DNA from: CAVZZV01 sp963779845
GTDB lineage: Bacteria > Bacteroidota > Bacteroidia > Bacteroidales > GCA-2748055
NCBI GenBank assembly: GCA_963779845.1
Contig: CAVZZV010000006.1
Coordinates: 124,001 to 188,000, forward strand
Length of the DNA stretch: 64,000 bases
Direction of reading: 5' to 3'
The notes below the pieces were generated by a model. That model ran no database searches. It was not told the DNA's origin and saw nothing but the letters and a program-made list of their open reading frames with translations. This document shows positions 8,499 through 17,216 of the stretch, one piece after another; position 1 is the first letter of the stretch; each line of letters opens with the position of its first letter. The translations under genes and the position numbers were made by a program.

Positions 8499-9903
8499 CA
8501 GTGGACTTTTTCAAAATACTCAAAATGTTTTCATTTCTTTTCCCTTCCGGGTATATGCGGAAGAAGATATTCAACCCCCCTTCTCCTAGTTTGCTTGCTT
8601 TTTCAAGGAATTGCATGCCGGCGGTATCGTCTTCCAATCTGAAATAGACTGCCGAAAGACTATATACAATATCCTGGGAGGAAAAGTTGTACTGGTAGGC
8701 ATCTCTCAGGTATACGAGAGCTTCTTTATAATTAGAACTTTTAATCAATAAATTGCTCAACCTGATCCATGCCTCCTGGTCCTCTTTGTCAAGGATCGTG
8801 ACATGTCTGTAGCATTTAATGGCTTCAGGGAAAATATCAGATTTCTCATAAATTTCCCCGAGAATAAACCAATACTCGGGATTCTCGCGGTCAAATTCTA
8901 TAGCCTTCATTACATAGTGACTGGCATCGGTCAGTTTTCCAAGGTACATGTTAGATATTCCGACCCCAAACCATCCATCAGCAAATGTATTATCGATTTC
9001 AATCGCTTTATGATATATCGCGAGGGCCTGTATATAGTCGCCCATTTCTTCGTAACATTCACCCAGATAACACCAACCCTGCAAATTCTCAGGTTCAGTT
9101 TCAAGAAAATCTTCATATACTTTTATGGCCTCTTCAAATTCCTTATCGGCAGCAAATAAATTAGCCTTATTAAAATAGGCGGATGCATAGACCGGGTTTA
9201 TTGCGATGGCATAATCATAGGCATCAATAGCCTCCTTCTTTTTATTCATTTTGGAATAAACCACTCCCATATTGTACCAGACATTTTCAGAGAAGGGATC
9301 GATATCAAGATATTTACTATAGTATTCGAGGCTGGATTTATAGTTATGAAGCCGTTCGTAGTAATAACCAAGATCATAGAGAACAGTAATATTGTCCTCT
9401 TCCTGTTCGTACGCGAGGGAAAGGTACTTCACCGCCAGCCGATAATTTTTTGTATTTTCAAAAGCGATAGAAATATTGATCAGCGTTTCCACCAAATCTT
9501 CTTCAGTGTTCTCAATGGCAATGTCAAAATGACTTTCAGCTTCCCGAAGTTTTCCCATTTGAGCCAATGCCGTGCCTTTTAAAAGATGAAATTCAGCCTG
9601 ATCATTCTCAAATGCATCAATTTGGTTCAGAATTTCAAGCGCAAGCACCGGCTTTCCGGATTCAAGATGGACATGAACCAGCTTAATCTTAATCTCGTAG
9701 GAATTAGGGTGTTGATAGCCGGCAATGACCACTGCTTCGAAGGCATGTTTGAAATCTCTGCTATCAAGATAATGATCAATAATGTCCTCAAATTCATCCA
9801 CGTCAAAAAAGGAAGAGGTATTACGAAGGATCATTTCTTCAAATCTCTTCAAAACCTGACGGAACTCATTCCCATCCTGCATTTTTTCAGGTTCTTTATC
9901 CAT
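8485..9903 (-). CDS. TPR-repeat protein
   Basis: 472 residues built mainly of tetratricopeptide repeats, roughly 11-12 from residue 40 to 445. Repeats such as ENVWYNMGVVYSKMNKKKEAIDAYDYAIAI match the TPR pattern W-LG-Y-A-A-P well. No signal peptide or membrane helix is seen, so a cytoplasmic scaffold is likely. Partners are unknown. It heads the operon TPR-comA-DUF368-aroE, with a perfect TATTTTTG -7 element 20 bases upstream. Its 3' end overlaps comA by 14 bases, which suggests translational coupling. TPR proteins of this type sit at the head of envelope-related operons in Bacteroidota, but I cannot name a specific function. Confidence 0.88.
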   Translation of the reverse strand: MDKEPEKMQDGNEFRQVLKRFEEMILRNTSSFFDVDEFEDIIDHYLDSRDFKHAFEAVVIAGYQHPNSYEIKIKLVHVHLESGKPVLALEILNQIDAFENDQAEFHLLKGTALAQMGKLREAESHFDIAIENTEEDLVETLINISIAFENTKNYRLAVKYLSLAYEQEEDNITVLYDLGYYYERLHNYKSSLEYYSKYLDIDPFSENVWYNMGVVYSKMNKKKEAIDAYDYAIAINPVYASAYFNKANLFAADKEFEEAIKVYEDFLETEPENLQGWCYLGECYEEMGDYIQALAIYHKAIEIDNTFADGWFGVGISNMYLGKLTDASHYVMKAIEFDRENPEYWFILGEIYEKSDIFPEAIKCYRHVTILDKEDQEAWIRLSNLLIKSSNYKEALVYLRDAYQYNFSSQDIVYSLSAVYFRLEDDTAGMQFLEKASKLGEGGLNIFFRIYPEGKRNENILSILKKSTDDEL

Positions 9904-9922
9904 TTGATCTTAAAATTTGATT

Positions 9923-9930
9923 CAAAAATA
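9923..9930 (-). promoter_or_regulatory. -7 promoter element of the TPR-comA-DUF368-aroE operon
   Basis: CAAAAATA on the plus strand reads TATTTTTG on the coding strand, a perfect TAnnTTTG. It is 20 bases upstream of the TPR start codon. No clear -33 element is seen. Confidence 0.5.
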
Positions 9931-9970
9931 GGAATTATTTCAATCTCTTTACCTCTAAAGGGAAAGCAAT

Positions 9971-12586
9971 TTACCGGTCATGGAGATTTTCACTCTGCTT
10001 AAACTGCGAGCTTATATTCCTTCTTGCCTTGTTAGCATGGCTTATGGCCACATTTTTAAAATCCGAAACCTCATTAAGCAAACTACTCCTGCCTGTTGAT
10101 AAGTTTTGAATATTATTCCAACGGTTATTCAGCTGGTCGACCAGCTCATCGAGTGTTTTCATTGCCTTTTGATTGTTGCCCGACTTTTTGATCTCCATAC
10201 TTAAAGAAATTATTTTATAGTAGAAATCATTGAAAAAAACCAGTTCAATGGCCAGAGGCTTTCCATATTTTGCCACCAGGGCTTTCCATGCAGAAAGAAA
10301 GGGATCATAATCGCCGACATTCCACAGGTAATCGGCAGCGGTAGCCAATCTTATCATATTGAAATCGCTCATTGAATTTATATTCAGGATACATTGTGCT
10401 TTGATGCTGTCCCTTACATTTTTAGTAATTTGGGTGGTATAGGGGGCAAAAAGAGATGCGTTGGCCATCACTCCCGGGTATAAGGCGTGGTAAGAGGAAA
10501 CTATGGCCTCTTCAGGTCTTGATATCATTGTATTATCGAAAAGAATCAATGGGGGGTGTTGGTCACGTGTAAAAACCTGATAATCGGCATCATCAATAAC
10601 AAATGATGATAAAACGGGACCTGACCATAAAAATCCGTTAAACCCCTCTTTTTTAGTGCCAATAACCTGATAATCTGATAAATCCCATTTACTTATGATG
10701 TTCTTTGTCCTATTGTCAGAAACGATGGGCAGGAGGTAGACAAGGGAGTTTTTTTCCGCAACTGTTCGTATCGTAGGATCCCAAAAAGCTCCGTAAAGAC
10801 TGTTATACTTTCGGAGATCCTCCCGGATCCCTGCCCAGGAGCTATTATTAAAAGGCCCATTATTGAGAGCAGCCCAAAAATTTTTCTCTGAAAATAACAG
10901 GATATCTGATTCCCGTGTGTTAAGCTGCTCTATTAATTCCTGGAGTTTTTTTCCAGCGGCAGTGGCCGTTTTAATGAAAATCATTGAATCATTTTCCCAT
11001 TTTCCTTTGGTGAACCTTTCCATACCAGGAAAAGAATAATGCGCAAATGAATACCCGAAAGTTAAAAAGTCCATGGTCCTGCTCAATTCCAAAAGATAAG
11101 GTTGAACACTGTCGATCTTTGATTTAAAGGAATAATTATCGGGTTTCCCGCCTTGCGGCTCCATAAAAAATTGGTTCAGGCAGGTGGCTGACAGGAAATC
11201 AATTCCTGAAGTTGCCACTTCATTATTGGCAGTATATAATGGCCAGATAACACCCCGTTTCAGGAAATCAGGGTAATCATTTATATTATAATGATGGTAT
11301 TTCATTCCTTCAGGGTCGCATAACTGGTTGACGAGCCCTAAGGCCCGGAACAGACCCTGATAATCTGAATAACGGATGAAAATAACATTCTCCAGGCTGG
11401 GGATCCTGTAAATAGAGCACCCCTGTTCTTTTGTCAGGCTCTCTTCCCCTGTTAGCTGATCCGCATATTGATGATACAAAAATGTATTTCCAATACTGAA
11501 TATAAGTCTTCCCGATTCAATCTCCTTGTTTGTCAACCACCGTGTAATGGGAATATCTGATTTATTGTAAATACCCTTATTTCTTAGATCAGTAATAAGG
11601 TTCCTGCCCAGTCTCAGCACAGCCTCATCTCCGTTAGCGGGCAATAGCAGCAATGGCTTTAAAGTATCGCCCGATTCATTCAGGATAAGTAATGGACAAG
11701 GATGATAGTCTTCGGCCTGATGAGGTTCCGGAATAAGCAATTTTGAAGGTGCAAAGGTGGAATCCATGTAAACCTTGGTTTTTTCCAGAAAGCTGAAATT
11801 TTTGTCGGTATACCTGAAATCAAGCCGGTCTACCCACATAGTTCCCGTGCCTTTTAATCCGGCAAAAACTTTTACATACCTTGATTCACTTGGTATATAT
11901 CCCTCAATAAACGGGAAATTTCCTGCCCGGGCAATTAATCTTGCCCATCCGAAATTGTCGATAGTTCTCATGTTTGAAAGAGGAACCCCCTTGAAACAAT
12001 TATCAATCATATTATCAAATACCGGATGGACCATATGACTTTTCAACATCACCTTGTTTTTGTCGAAAAAATAGAGCCGGATATTCACGGCATCATATAA
12101 ATTATCAATCAGACGATCGAGGTTTGTTTCTATATTGTTAAGCTTTATATCCAGGGAGAGTTCATAATTACCGGGTATAACTTTAATGTAATCACTTATA
12201 ATTCCTTCCCCCTGAATATCTGTCTCATCGGCTTTTTTTCGTACAATTTTCACAGCATGGGAACCATTTGAGGCTTCATCAAAAGTGAAATCATGTTCAT
12301 TTTGAATATTCGTCCAGTACACATTCTCCCCCACCTTTTTCCAGCCGCTTAAATTAAAGGAGGAAGAAATGGTATCGACACGGTAATAGCGGCCCTGTTC
12401 AAAGGAGGGGTTTACGAGCAGATTTCCTTTTTGCTGCTCTTTTTCCCTTAAATTCAAAGGAATCCCGGAAGGGTTCATAGAGGACCAGTGAGCAGGGATA
12501 TTGACAATCGGGGTTTTTGTCTTGCAGCCGCCTGCTGATAAAATGGCCAGAAACAGGATAACAGGGGCAATTCTTCGATTGGGCAT
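9971..12586 (-). CDS. GH84-like lipoprotein, probably lacking catalytic aspartates
   Basis: 871 residues with a lipoprotein signal (lipobox LSAGGC, Cys at about 21). Residues 57-258 resemble a carbohydrate-binding module (LLVNPSFEQGRYYR to WVDRLDFRY). Residues about 295-440 look like the alpha/beta domain that precedes GH84/GH20 barrels, ending FLKRGVIWPLYTANN. The barrel that follows runs parallel to GH84 N-acetylglucosaminidases: FLSATCLNQFF, then FGYSFAHYSFPG, FLWSGPVLSSF and PLILFDN, and a helical tail with AADYLWNVGDYDP. Where GH84 enzymes have FDD with the two catalytic Asp, this protein appears to read LLFSEKN. It may therefore bind rather than cleave glycans. The alignment was done by eye. 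The gene is divergent from ffh. Confidence 0.6.
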   Translation of the reverse strand: MPNRRIAPVILFLAILSAGGCKTKTPIVNIPAHWSSMNPSGIPLNLREKEQQKGNLLVNPSFEQGRYYRVDTISSSFNLSGWKKVGENVYWTNIQNEHDFTFDEASNGSHAVKIVRKKADETDIQGEGIISDYIKVIPGNYELSLDIKLNNIETNLDRLIDNLYDAVNIRLYFFDKNKVMLKSHMVHPVFDNMIDNCFKGVPLSNMRTIDNFGWARLIARAGNFPFIEGYIPSESRYVKVFAGLKGTGTMWVDRLDFRYTDKNFSFLEKTKVYMDSTFAPSKLLIPEPHQAEDYHPCPLLILNESGDTLKPLLLLPANGDEAVLRLGRNLITDLRNKGIYNKSDIPITRWLTNKEIESGRLIFSIGNTFLYHQYADQLTGEESLTKEQGCSIYRIPSLENVIFIRYSDYQGLFRALGLVNQLCDPEGMKYHHYNINDYPDFLKRGVIWPLYTANNEVATSGIDFLSATCLNQFFMEPQGGKPDNYSFKSKIDSVQPYLLELSRTMDFLTFGYSFAHYSFPGMERFTKGKWENDSMIFIKTATAAGKKLQELIEQLNTRESDILLFSEKNFWAALNNGPFNNSSWAGIREDLRKYNSLYGAFWDPTIRTVAEKNSLVYLLPIVSDNRTKNIISKWDLSDYQVIGTKKEGFNGFLWSGPVLSSFVIDDADYQVFTRDQHPPLILFDNTMISRPEEAIVSSYHALYPGVMANASLFAPYTTQITKNVRDSIKAQCILNINSMSDFNMIRLATAADYLWNVGDYDPFLSAWKALVAKYGKPLAIELVFFNDFYYKIISLSMEIKKSGNNQKAMKTLDELVDQLNNRWNNIQNLSTGRSSLLNEVSDFKNVAISHANKARRNISSQFKQSENLHDR

Positions 12587-12663
12587 AGTTTTAAAGGTAA
12601 ATGATGGGCCTAATTTAGAAATAAAAAATCTTTAGACCTTAAGTTATTACCATCTATTTTCCT

Positions 12664-12671
12664 TATTTTTG
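12664..12671 (+). promoter_or_regulatory. -7 promoter element of ffh
   Basis: TATTTTTG, a perfect TAnnTTTG, 21 bases before the ffh ATG at 12693. It implies a very short leader. The -33 region is weak. Confidence 0.5.
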
Positions 12672-12692
12672 TATCCTTCAAAAAATGCATAT

Positions 12693-14027
12693 ATGTTTGA
12701 AAGTTTATCCGACAGGCTGGAAAGATCGTTTAAAATTCTGAAAGGGCAAGGGCAAATTACAGAAATCAACGTTGCCGAGACCTTAAAAGATATTAGACGG
12801 GCACTTCTTGATGCTGACGTAAATTACAAGATAGCCAAGGTATTTACTGATAAGGTAAAAGAAAACGCCCTTGGGCAGAATGTCATCAATGCTGTTAACC
12901 CGGGACAGATGATGACCAAACTTGTACATAGCGAATTGGTCCGTTTAATGGGGGGGCAAAGCGAAGAGATCAATTTAAAACCTAATCCTGCAGTTATACT
13001 CATTGCCGGATTGCAGGGATCCGGTAAAACCACTTTTTCCGGGAAGCTTGCCAAATACCTAAAATCCAAAAAAGGCAGGGACCCACTTCTTGTTGCCTGC
13101 GACGTATATCGGCCCGCTGCTATTGAACAATTGAAAATTTTGGGCCAGCAGGTCGATGTTCCGGTATATACAGAACCGGATAGCAAAGATCCTGTAAGCA
13201 TCGCCAAATCGGCTATAAGGCAGGCGAAAATGAATGCTAACAATGTAGTCATTATTGATACCGCCGGACGTCTCGCTATTGACAGCCAGATGATGAAAGA
13301 AATCGCCAATATCAAAAATTCTGTAAACCCTCATGAAATACTTTTCGTGGTAGATGCCATGACTGGACAGGATGCGGTTAATACAGCCAAAGAATTTAAC
13401 GACAGGCTGGATTTTGATGGCGTGGTACTGACCAAACTTGATGGGGATACCCGTGGCGGGGCAGCCCTGTCCATCCGGTCCGTCGTGGATAAGCCCATAA
13501 AATTTGTAGGTACGGGTGAAAAAGCCGATGCACTTGATGTTTTTTACCCGGAAAGGATGGCCGATCGTATCCTTGGGATGGGTGATATTGTGTCCCTCGT
13601 GGAAAGGGCTCAGGAACAATATAATACCGAAGAGGCCAGGAAACTACAGAAAAAGATTGCAAAAAACCAATTTAATTTTGATGATTTTCTCTCCCAGATA
13701 GCACAGATCAAAAAGATGGGGAACATCAAAGACCTGGCAGGCATGATCCCTGGTGTTGGAAAAGCCATAAAGGATATGGATATCGATGATGATGCTTTTA
13801 AAAGTGTGGAAGCGATTATCCATTCCATGACTCCCCTGGAGAGGAACGAACCTACGGTTTTAAACGGTTCAAGAAGGAAACGTATCGCTGAAGGCAGCGG
13901 AACCACCATACAGGAAGTTAACCGCCTCATCAAACAATTTGATGATACCCGTAAAATGATGCGAATGATGAGTGGTGGCGGTAAAAACCTGTCCCGCATT
14001 ATGGGGAATCTTTCGCCCGGCAGATAA
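12693..14027 (+). CDS. ffh: signal recognition particle protein Ffh
   Basis: Ffh binds signal peptides and 4.5S RNA and delivers ribosomes to FtsY and the Sec translocon. From ATG 12693 it has 444 residues, starting MFESLSDRLERSFK. An upstream TTG at 12669 overlaps the promoter and is unlikely. The N domain is followed by the GTPase domain: G1 GLQGSGKTTFSGKLA, DVYRPAAIEQL, DTAGRLAID and TKLDGDTRGGAAL. The M domain starts near 315 and carries SMTPLERNEP and GSRRKRIAEGSG with a Met-rich tail (MMRMMSGGG). The C-terminus is short compared with E. coli, as usual in this phylum. It stands alone with its own promoter, and folD follows after 118 bases. Confidence 0.97.
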   Translation: MFESLSDRLERSFKILKGQGQITEINVAETLKDIRRALLDADVNYKIAKVFTDKVKENALGQNVINAVNPGQMMTKLVHSELVRLMGGQSEEINLKPNPAVILIAGLQGSGKTTFSGKLAKYLKSKKGRDPLLVACDVYRPAAIEQLKILGQQVDVPVYTEPDSKDPVSIAKSAIRQAKMNANNVVIIDTAGRLAIDSQMMKEIANIKNSVNPHEILFVVDAMTGQDAVNTAKEFNDRLDFDGVVLTKLDGDTRGGAALSIRSVVDKPIKFVGTGEKADALDVFYPERMADRILGMGDIVSLVERAQEQYNTEEARKLQKKIAKNQFNFDDFLSQIAQIKKMGNIKDLAGMIPGVGKAIKDMDIDDDAFKSVEAIIHSMTPLERNEPTVLNGSRRKRIAEGSGTTIQEVNRLIKQFDDTRKMMRMMSGGGKNLSRIMGNLSPGR

Positions 14028-14145
14028 AAAACTAAAAGGTCCCCAAAACAGACTCCTGAACTTGAAATACTATTTTTATTATCAAAATATATATAACATT
14101 GATAATCATTTAGTTTAATTAAACGACTTAATTATTTACTTACAT

Positions 14146-15024
14146 ATGATTTTAATCGACGGAAAAAAAATCGCAGCGGAAATTAAGGCCGAAATCACTC
14201 AGGAAGTGGATCAAATGGTAAAAGCAGGGCTCAAGCGACCCCATCTTGCCGCTATCCTCGTAGGGCACGATGGGGGAAGCGAAACATATGTCAGTCATAA
14301 AGTAAAAGATTGTGAAGAAGTGGGATTTACCTCAACCCTGATTCGTTTCGAGGAGAATGTTGCGGAAGATGACTTACTAAAAAAAATCCATGAATTGAAC
14401 AGTGACCCTGATATTGACGGTTTTATTGTTCAACTTCCACTGCCTAAACATATTTCAGAGAACAAAATCATTGAAAGCATTTCCCCGGCAAAGGATGTAG
14501 ATGGTTTCCATCCGGTTAACCTGGGAAGAATGGTTATTGGCATTCCCTCCTATATTTCAGCTACTCCCGCCGGTATACTGGATCTGATAAGCCGGTATAA
14601 GATTGAAACTATGGGCAAACATGTGGTAGTAATTGGTAGAAGCAACATTGTCGGCAAACCGGTAAGTCTCCTTCTGGCACGTAAGGCTACTCCCGGCAAC
14701 TGCACAGTAACGATATGCCACAGCCGGTCACGGAACATTCCTGAGATTTGCAGGCAGGCCGATATTTTAATTGCTGCAATAGGGCAGCCTGAATTTGTCG
14801 TGGCCGATATGGTAAAAGAAGGAGCAGTTGTCATAGACGTAGGGACCACCCGGGTCGCTTCCAATGAAACCAAATCAGGATATAAACTAAAAGGCGATGT
14901 AAAGTTTGATGAAGTTTCTCCTAAAACTTCATTCATTACCCCCGTTCCTGGAGGCATCGGGCCTATGACAAGAGTCTCTCTTTTAAAAAACACCCTATTG
15001 GCGGCAAAGAAGGAAATTTATTAA
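14146..15024 (+). CDS. folD: bifunctional methylenetetrahydrofolate dehydrogenase/cyclohydrolase
   Basis: FolD interconverts 5,10-methylene-, methenyl- and 10-formyl-tetrahydrofolate for purine synthesis and formyl-Met-tRNA. At 292 residues it has full length. The YVSHKVKDCEE segment holds the catalytic Tyr/Lys. FIVQLPLPKHI, KDVDGFHPVN, the Rossmann loop VVIGRSNIVGKPVS and the C-terminal VPGGIGPMTRVSLLKNT are all canonical. The ATG at 14146 is the first start and gives the expected N-terminus MILIDGKKIAAEI. Convergent with argS, 89 bases apart. Confidence 0.97.
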   Translation: MILIDGKKIAAEIKAEITQEVDQMVKAGLKRPHLAAILVGHDGGSETYVSHKVKDCEEVGFTSTLIRFEENVAEDDLLKKIHELNSDPDIDGFIVQLPLPKHISENKIIESISPAKDVDGFHPVNLGRMVIGIPSYISATPAGILDLISRYKIETMGKHVVVIGRSNIVGKPVSLLLARKATPGNCTVTICHSRSRNIPEICRQADILIAAIGQPEFVVADMVKEGAVVIDVGTTRVASNETKSGYKLKGDVKFDEVSPKTSFITPVPGGIGPMTRVSLLKNTLLAAKKEIY

Positions 15025-15113
15025 TTAAACGGCAGGCTTTTTTATCTTAGCTCAAGCCTGTTTGATAAATATGGAGGGAATCCAGGCTCGTTAAAAAGTT
15101 TCGACACCTAAGC

Positions 15114-16913
15114 CTACATCCTCTCCGGCACTTCAATCCCCAATAAATCCATCCCGCTGGAGATTATCTTTCCACATACATCCGACAAAATTAGCCTGAA
15201 GTTTTTAATCTCCTCATCCTCAGCTTTCAGAATGGGATGGTCATGATAGAATTGATTGAATTCCCGTGCGAGGTCATAAAGATAATTTGCTATAATCGAG
15301 GGATTCAATTCATAAGCTGCGGATTGCACGGTAGAGGGAAAATCATATACGATTTTGACGATCAGGCGTTCCTTATCACTTAATTTCCGGGTCGACACTC
15401 CAGGGATGAGTTTAATTGCCTCCAAATCTCCCTCATACTTTCTCAAAACCGACTTGATGCGAGCATAGGTATATTGAATGAATGGCCCGGTGTTCCCGTT
15501 AAAATCGATAGATTCTACAGGATTAAAAGTCATATTTTTACGGGGATCTACTTTCAGAATGAAATATTTCAGGGCGGACATTCCAATTTGATGATAAATT
15601 GCCTCCCGGTTTTCTTCCGGGATTTCATCTAACTTGCCCAGCTCAAGAGCCATTTCACGAGCAGTATTAACCATTTCAGCTGTAAGATCGTCTGCATCGA
15701 CCACCTTGCCCTCACGGGACTTCATCTTCCCTTCAGGTAGCTCGACCATCCCATAGGATAAATGGAAAATCAGGTTAGCCCATTCGTATCCAAGTTTCTT
15801 TAGGACAATCTTAAGTACCTGAAAATGATAATTTTGCTCGTTACCGACTACATAGATATGCTTATCAATGTTGAATTCTGAAAAGCGCTGATGAGCGGTG
15901 CCCAAATCCTGAGTCATATAAACCGAGGTTCCATCGCTGCGAAGCAAGAGCTTATGGTCAAGACCATCAGCACTCAGGTCCACCCATACCGAACCATCCT
16001 CTTTTTTATAGAGAATACCGTCGTCAAGACCTTTAATAACCAATTCTTTTCCGAGTTTGTAAGTTTCGGATTCATAGTAAGTTTTATCAAAATGGATGCC
16101 CAGGGTTTTGTACGTTTCAGCGAATCCCTCGTAGACCCATCCGTTCATCATTTCCCAAAGCCGGATTACATCAGGATCCCCGGCCTCCCATTTCCTGAGC
16201 ATGGCGCGCGCATCGGTCAGAAGGCTGTTATTTTCCCCGGCCTCCTCCCTGCTTTTGCCCTCAAGAAGTAAACGATCAATTTCCTTCTTTTGCTCGATAT
16301 CAAACCGGACATAATAATCACCCACCAGATGGTCTCCCTTTTTACCGGAAGAAGAAGGAGTTTCCCCCCGGCTGTATTTCTCCCAGGCAAGCATGGATTT
16401 GCAGATATGAATGCCACGGTCATTAACAAGATTAACCTGGATAACATTTCTACCTGAAGCGGAAATAATCTTTGAAACGGAATGGCCTAAGAGATTGTTT
16501 CTAATATGCCCTAAATGCAAAGGTTTGTTGGTATTGGGAGAAGAAAATTCTACCATCACGGATGGTTCCCCCTGAATGGCGGAGATAAAACCGTAAGTCT
16601 CCTCCCTAAAGCATGCTTCCAGGGATTCAATCCATATTTCATCGGTGATATTGAGGTTTAAAAAGCCTTTAATTACATTGAAGTCAGCAACAATGCCTAC
16701 GTTTTTCATTAACCATTCCCCCAGAACTTGTGCGGTAACCTCGGGTGAACTTTTTGAATACTTTGTTAAGGGAAAGGCAATAACCGTAAGGTCACCGTTA
16801 AATTCCTTTTTGGTTTTTTGTATTTGAAGGAGAGAATCATCGGGGCTAAAATTCCATATTTGTTCAATGGACGCTTTTAACGCTGTGGATATTTGTTTTT
16901 CAATACTGATCAT
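15114..16913 (-). CDS. argS: arginyl-tRNA synthetase
   Basis: ArgS charges tRNA-Arg. From ATG 16913 the protein is about 599 residues (MISIEKQISTALK...). An in-frame start at 16961 would lie inside the upstream terminator and is rejected. The N-terminal Add1-like domain covers about 1-100. The HIGH motif appears as PLHLGHIRNN with the preceding SPNTNKP, and the KMSKS equivalent is KMKSREGK. The C-terminal anticodon-binding domain ends with ISSGMDLLGIEVPERM, typical of ArgS. A -7 element lies at 16936-16943. No missing pieces. Confidence 0.97.
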   Translation of the reverse strand: MISIEKQISTALKASIEQIWNFSPDDSLLQIQKTKKEFNGDLTVIAFPLTKYSKSSPEVTAQVLGEWLMKNVGIVADFNVIKGFLNLNITDEIWIESLEACFREETYGFISAIQGEPSVMVEFSSPNTNKPLHLGHIRNNLLGHSVSKIISASGRNVIQVNLVNDRGIHICKSMLAWEKYSRGETPSSSGKKGDHLVGDYYVRFDIEQKKEIDRLLLEGKSREEAGENNSLLTDARAMLRKWEAGDPDVIRLWEMMNGWVYEGFAETYKTLGIHFDKTYYESETYKLGKELVIKGLDDGILYKKEDGSVWVDLSADGLDHKLLLRSDGTSVYMTQDLGTAHQRFSEFNIDKHIYVVGNEQNYHFQVLKIVLKKLGYEWANLIFHLSYGMVELPEGKMKSREGKVVDADDLTAEMVNTAREMALELGKLDEIPEENREAIYHQIGMSALKYFILKVDPRKNMTFNPVESIDFNGNTGPFIQYTYARIKSVLRKYEGDLEAIKLIPGVSTRKLSDKERLIVKIVYDFPSTVQSAAYELNPSIIANYLYDLAREFNQFYHDHPILKAEDEEIKNFRLILSDVCGKIISSGMDLLGIEVPERM

Positions 16914-16935
16914 GCTTACTATCGATTGGAAGGGG

Positions 16936-16943
16936 CAAAGATA
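16936..16943 (-). promoter_or_regulatory. -7 promoter element of argS
   Basis: CAAAGATA on the plus strand reads TATCTTTG, a perfect TAnnTTTG, 22 bases upstream of the argS ATG and just downstream of the terminator at 16947-16980. It implies that argS has its own start, separate from the terminated transcript. Confidence 0.5.
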
Positions 16944-16946
16944 TAC

Positions 16947-16980
16947 AAAAAAAAGTGCCATCTTATGCAGATGACACTTT
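16947..16980 (-). terminator. rho-independent terminator upstream of argS
   Basis: Arms 52-57 and 75-80 (AAAGTG/CACTTT), one mismatch, then CATCT/AGATG at 59-63 and 69-73 with a five-base loop (last two digits of 169xx). Read on the minus strand, the stem is followed by eight T (16954-16947). No minus-strand gene is seen directly upstream, so it ends an unassigned transcript or acts as a leader attenuator. Confidence 0.7.
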
Positions 16981-17172
16981 AAACTAACTAACCCTAAAAC
17001 TATCTATGAAAAGATAACCAACTATTTTAATACAAAGTCTGTGCCAGAAAAAGAACTAAAAAATGATCGGTATTACAATTTTACTTTTTTATGGATCATT
17101 ACAAATCTTTTAAAAGAACAGAGTAGAAATCATAATTAAAACCTAATTTCACATATAAGACGCTTGAGTTTG
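16981..17172. other. intergenic region, possible small RNA or leader
   Basis: The region between argS and the glycosyltransferase holds the terminator just described and then AT-rich sequence with a repeated ACTAACTAACC-like stretch. On the plus strand this leads to a three-codon frame Met-Lys-Arg-stop at 17006-17017. No protein gene of useful length is found on either strand. The strong minus-strand terminator suggests a short minus-strand RNA of up to about 200 bases, but I found no good minus-strand promoter for it. Confidence 0.3.
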
Positions 17173-17180
17173 TATATTTG
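17173..17180 (+). promoter_or_regulatory. -7 promoter element of the glycosyltransferase gene
   Basis: TATATTTG, a perfect TAnnTTTG, 37 bases before the TTG start at 17217. TTTC at 17147-17150 is a possible but imperfect -33 element. Confidence 0.5.
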
Positions 17181-17216
17181 TTGTGTCGTTCCTTCTTATT
17201 TAACATATCTTAACTT

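Noticed and set aside
15032..15062. Hairpin CAGGCTT/AAGCCTG between folD and argS
   Set aside because: The 14-base-plus loop and the short T tract make a weak terminator; I could not support the call.
17006..17017. Three-codon frame Met-Lys-Arg-stop
   Set aside because: Too short to support as a gene; mentioned only as part of the leader-like region.
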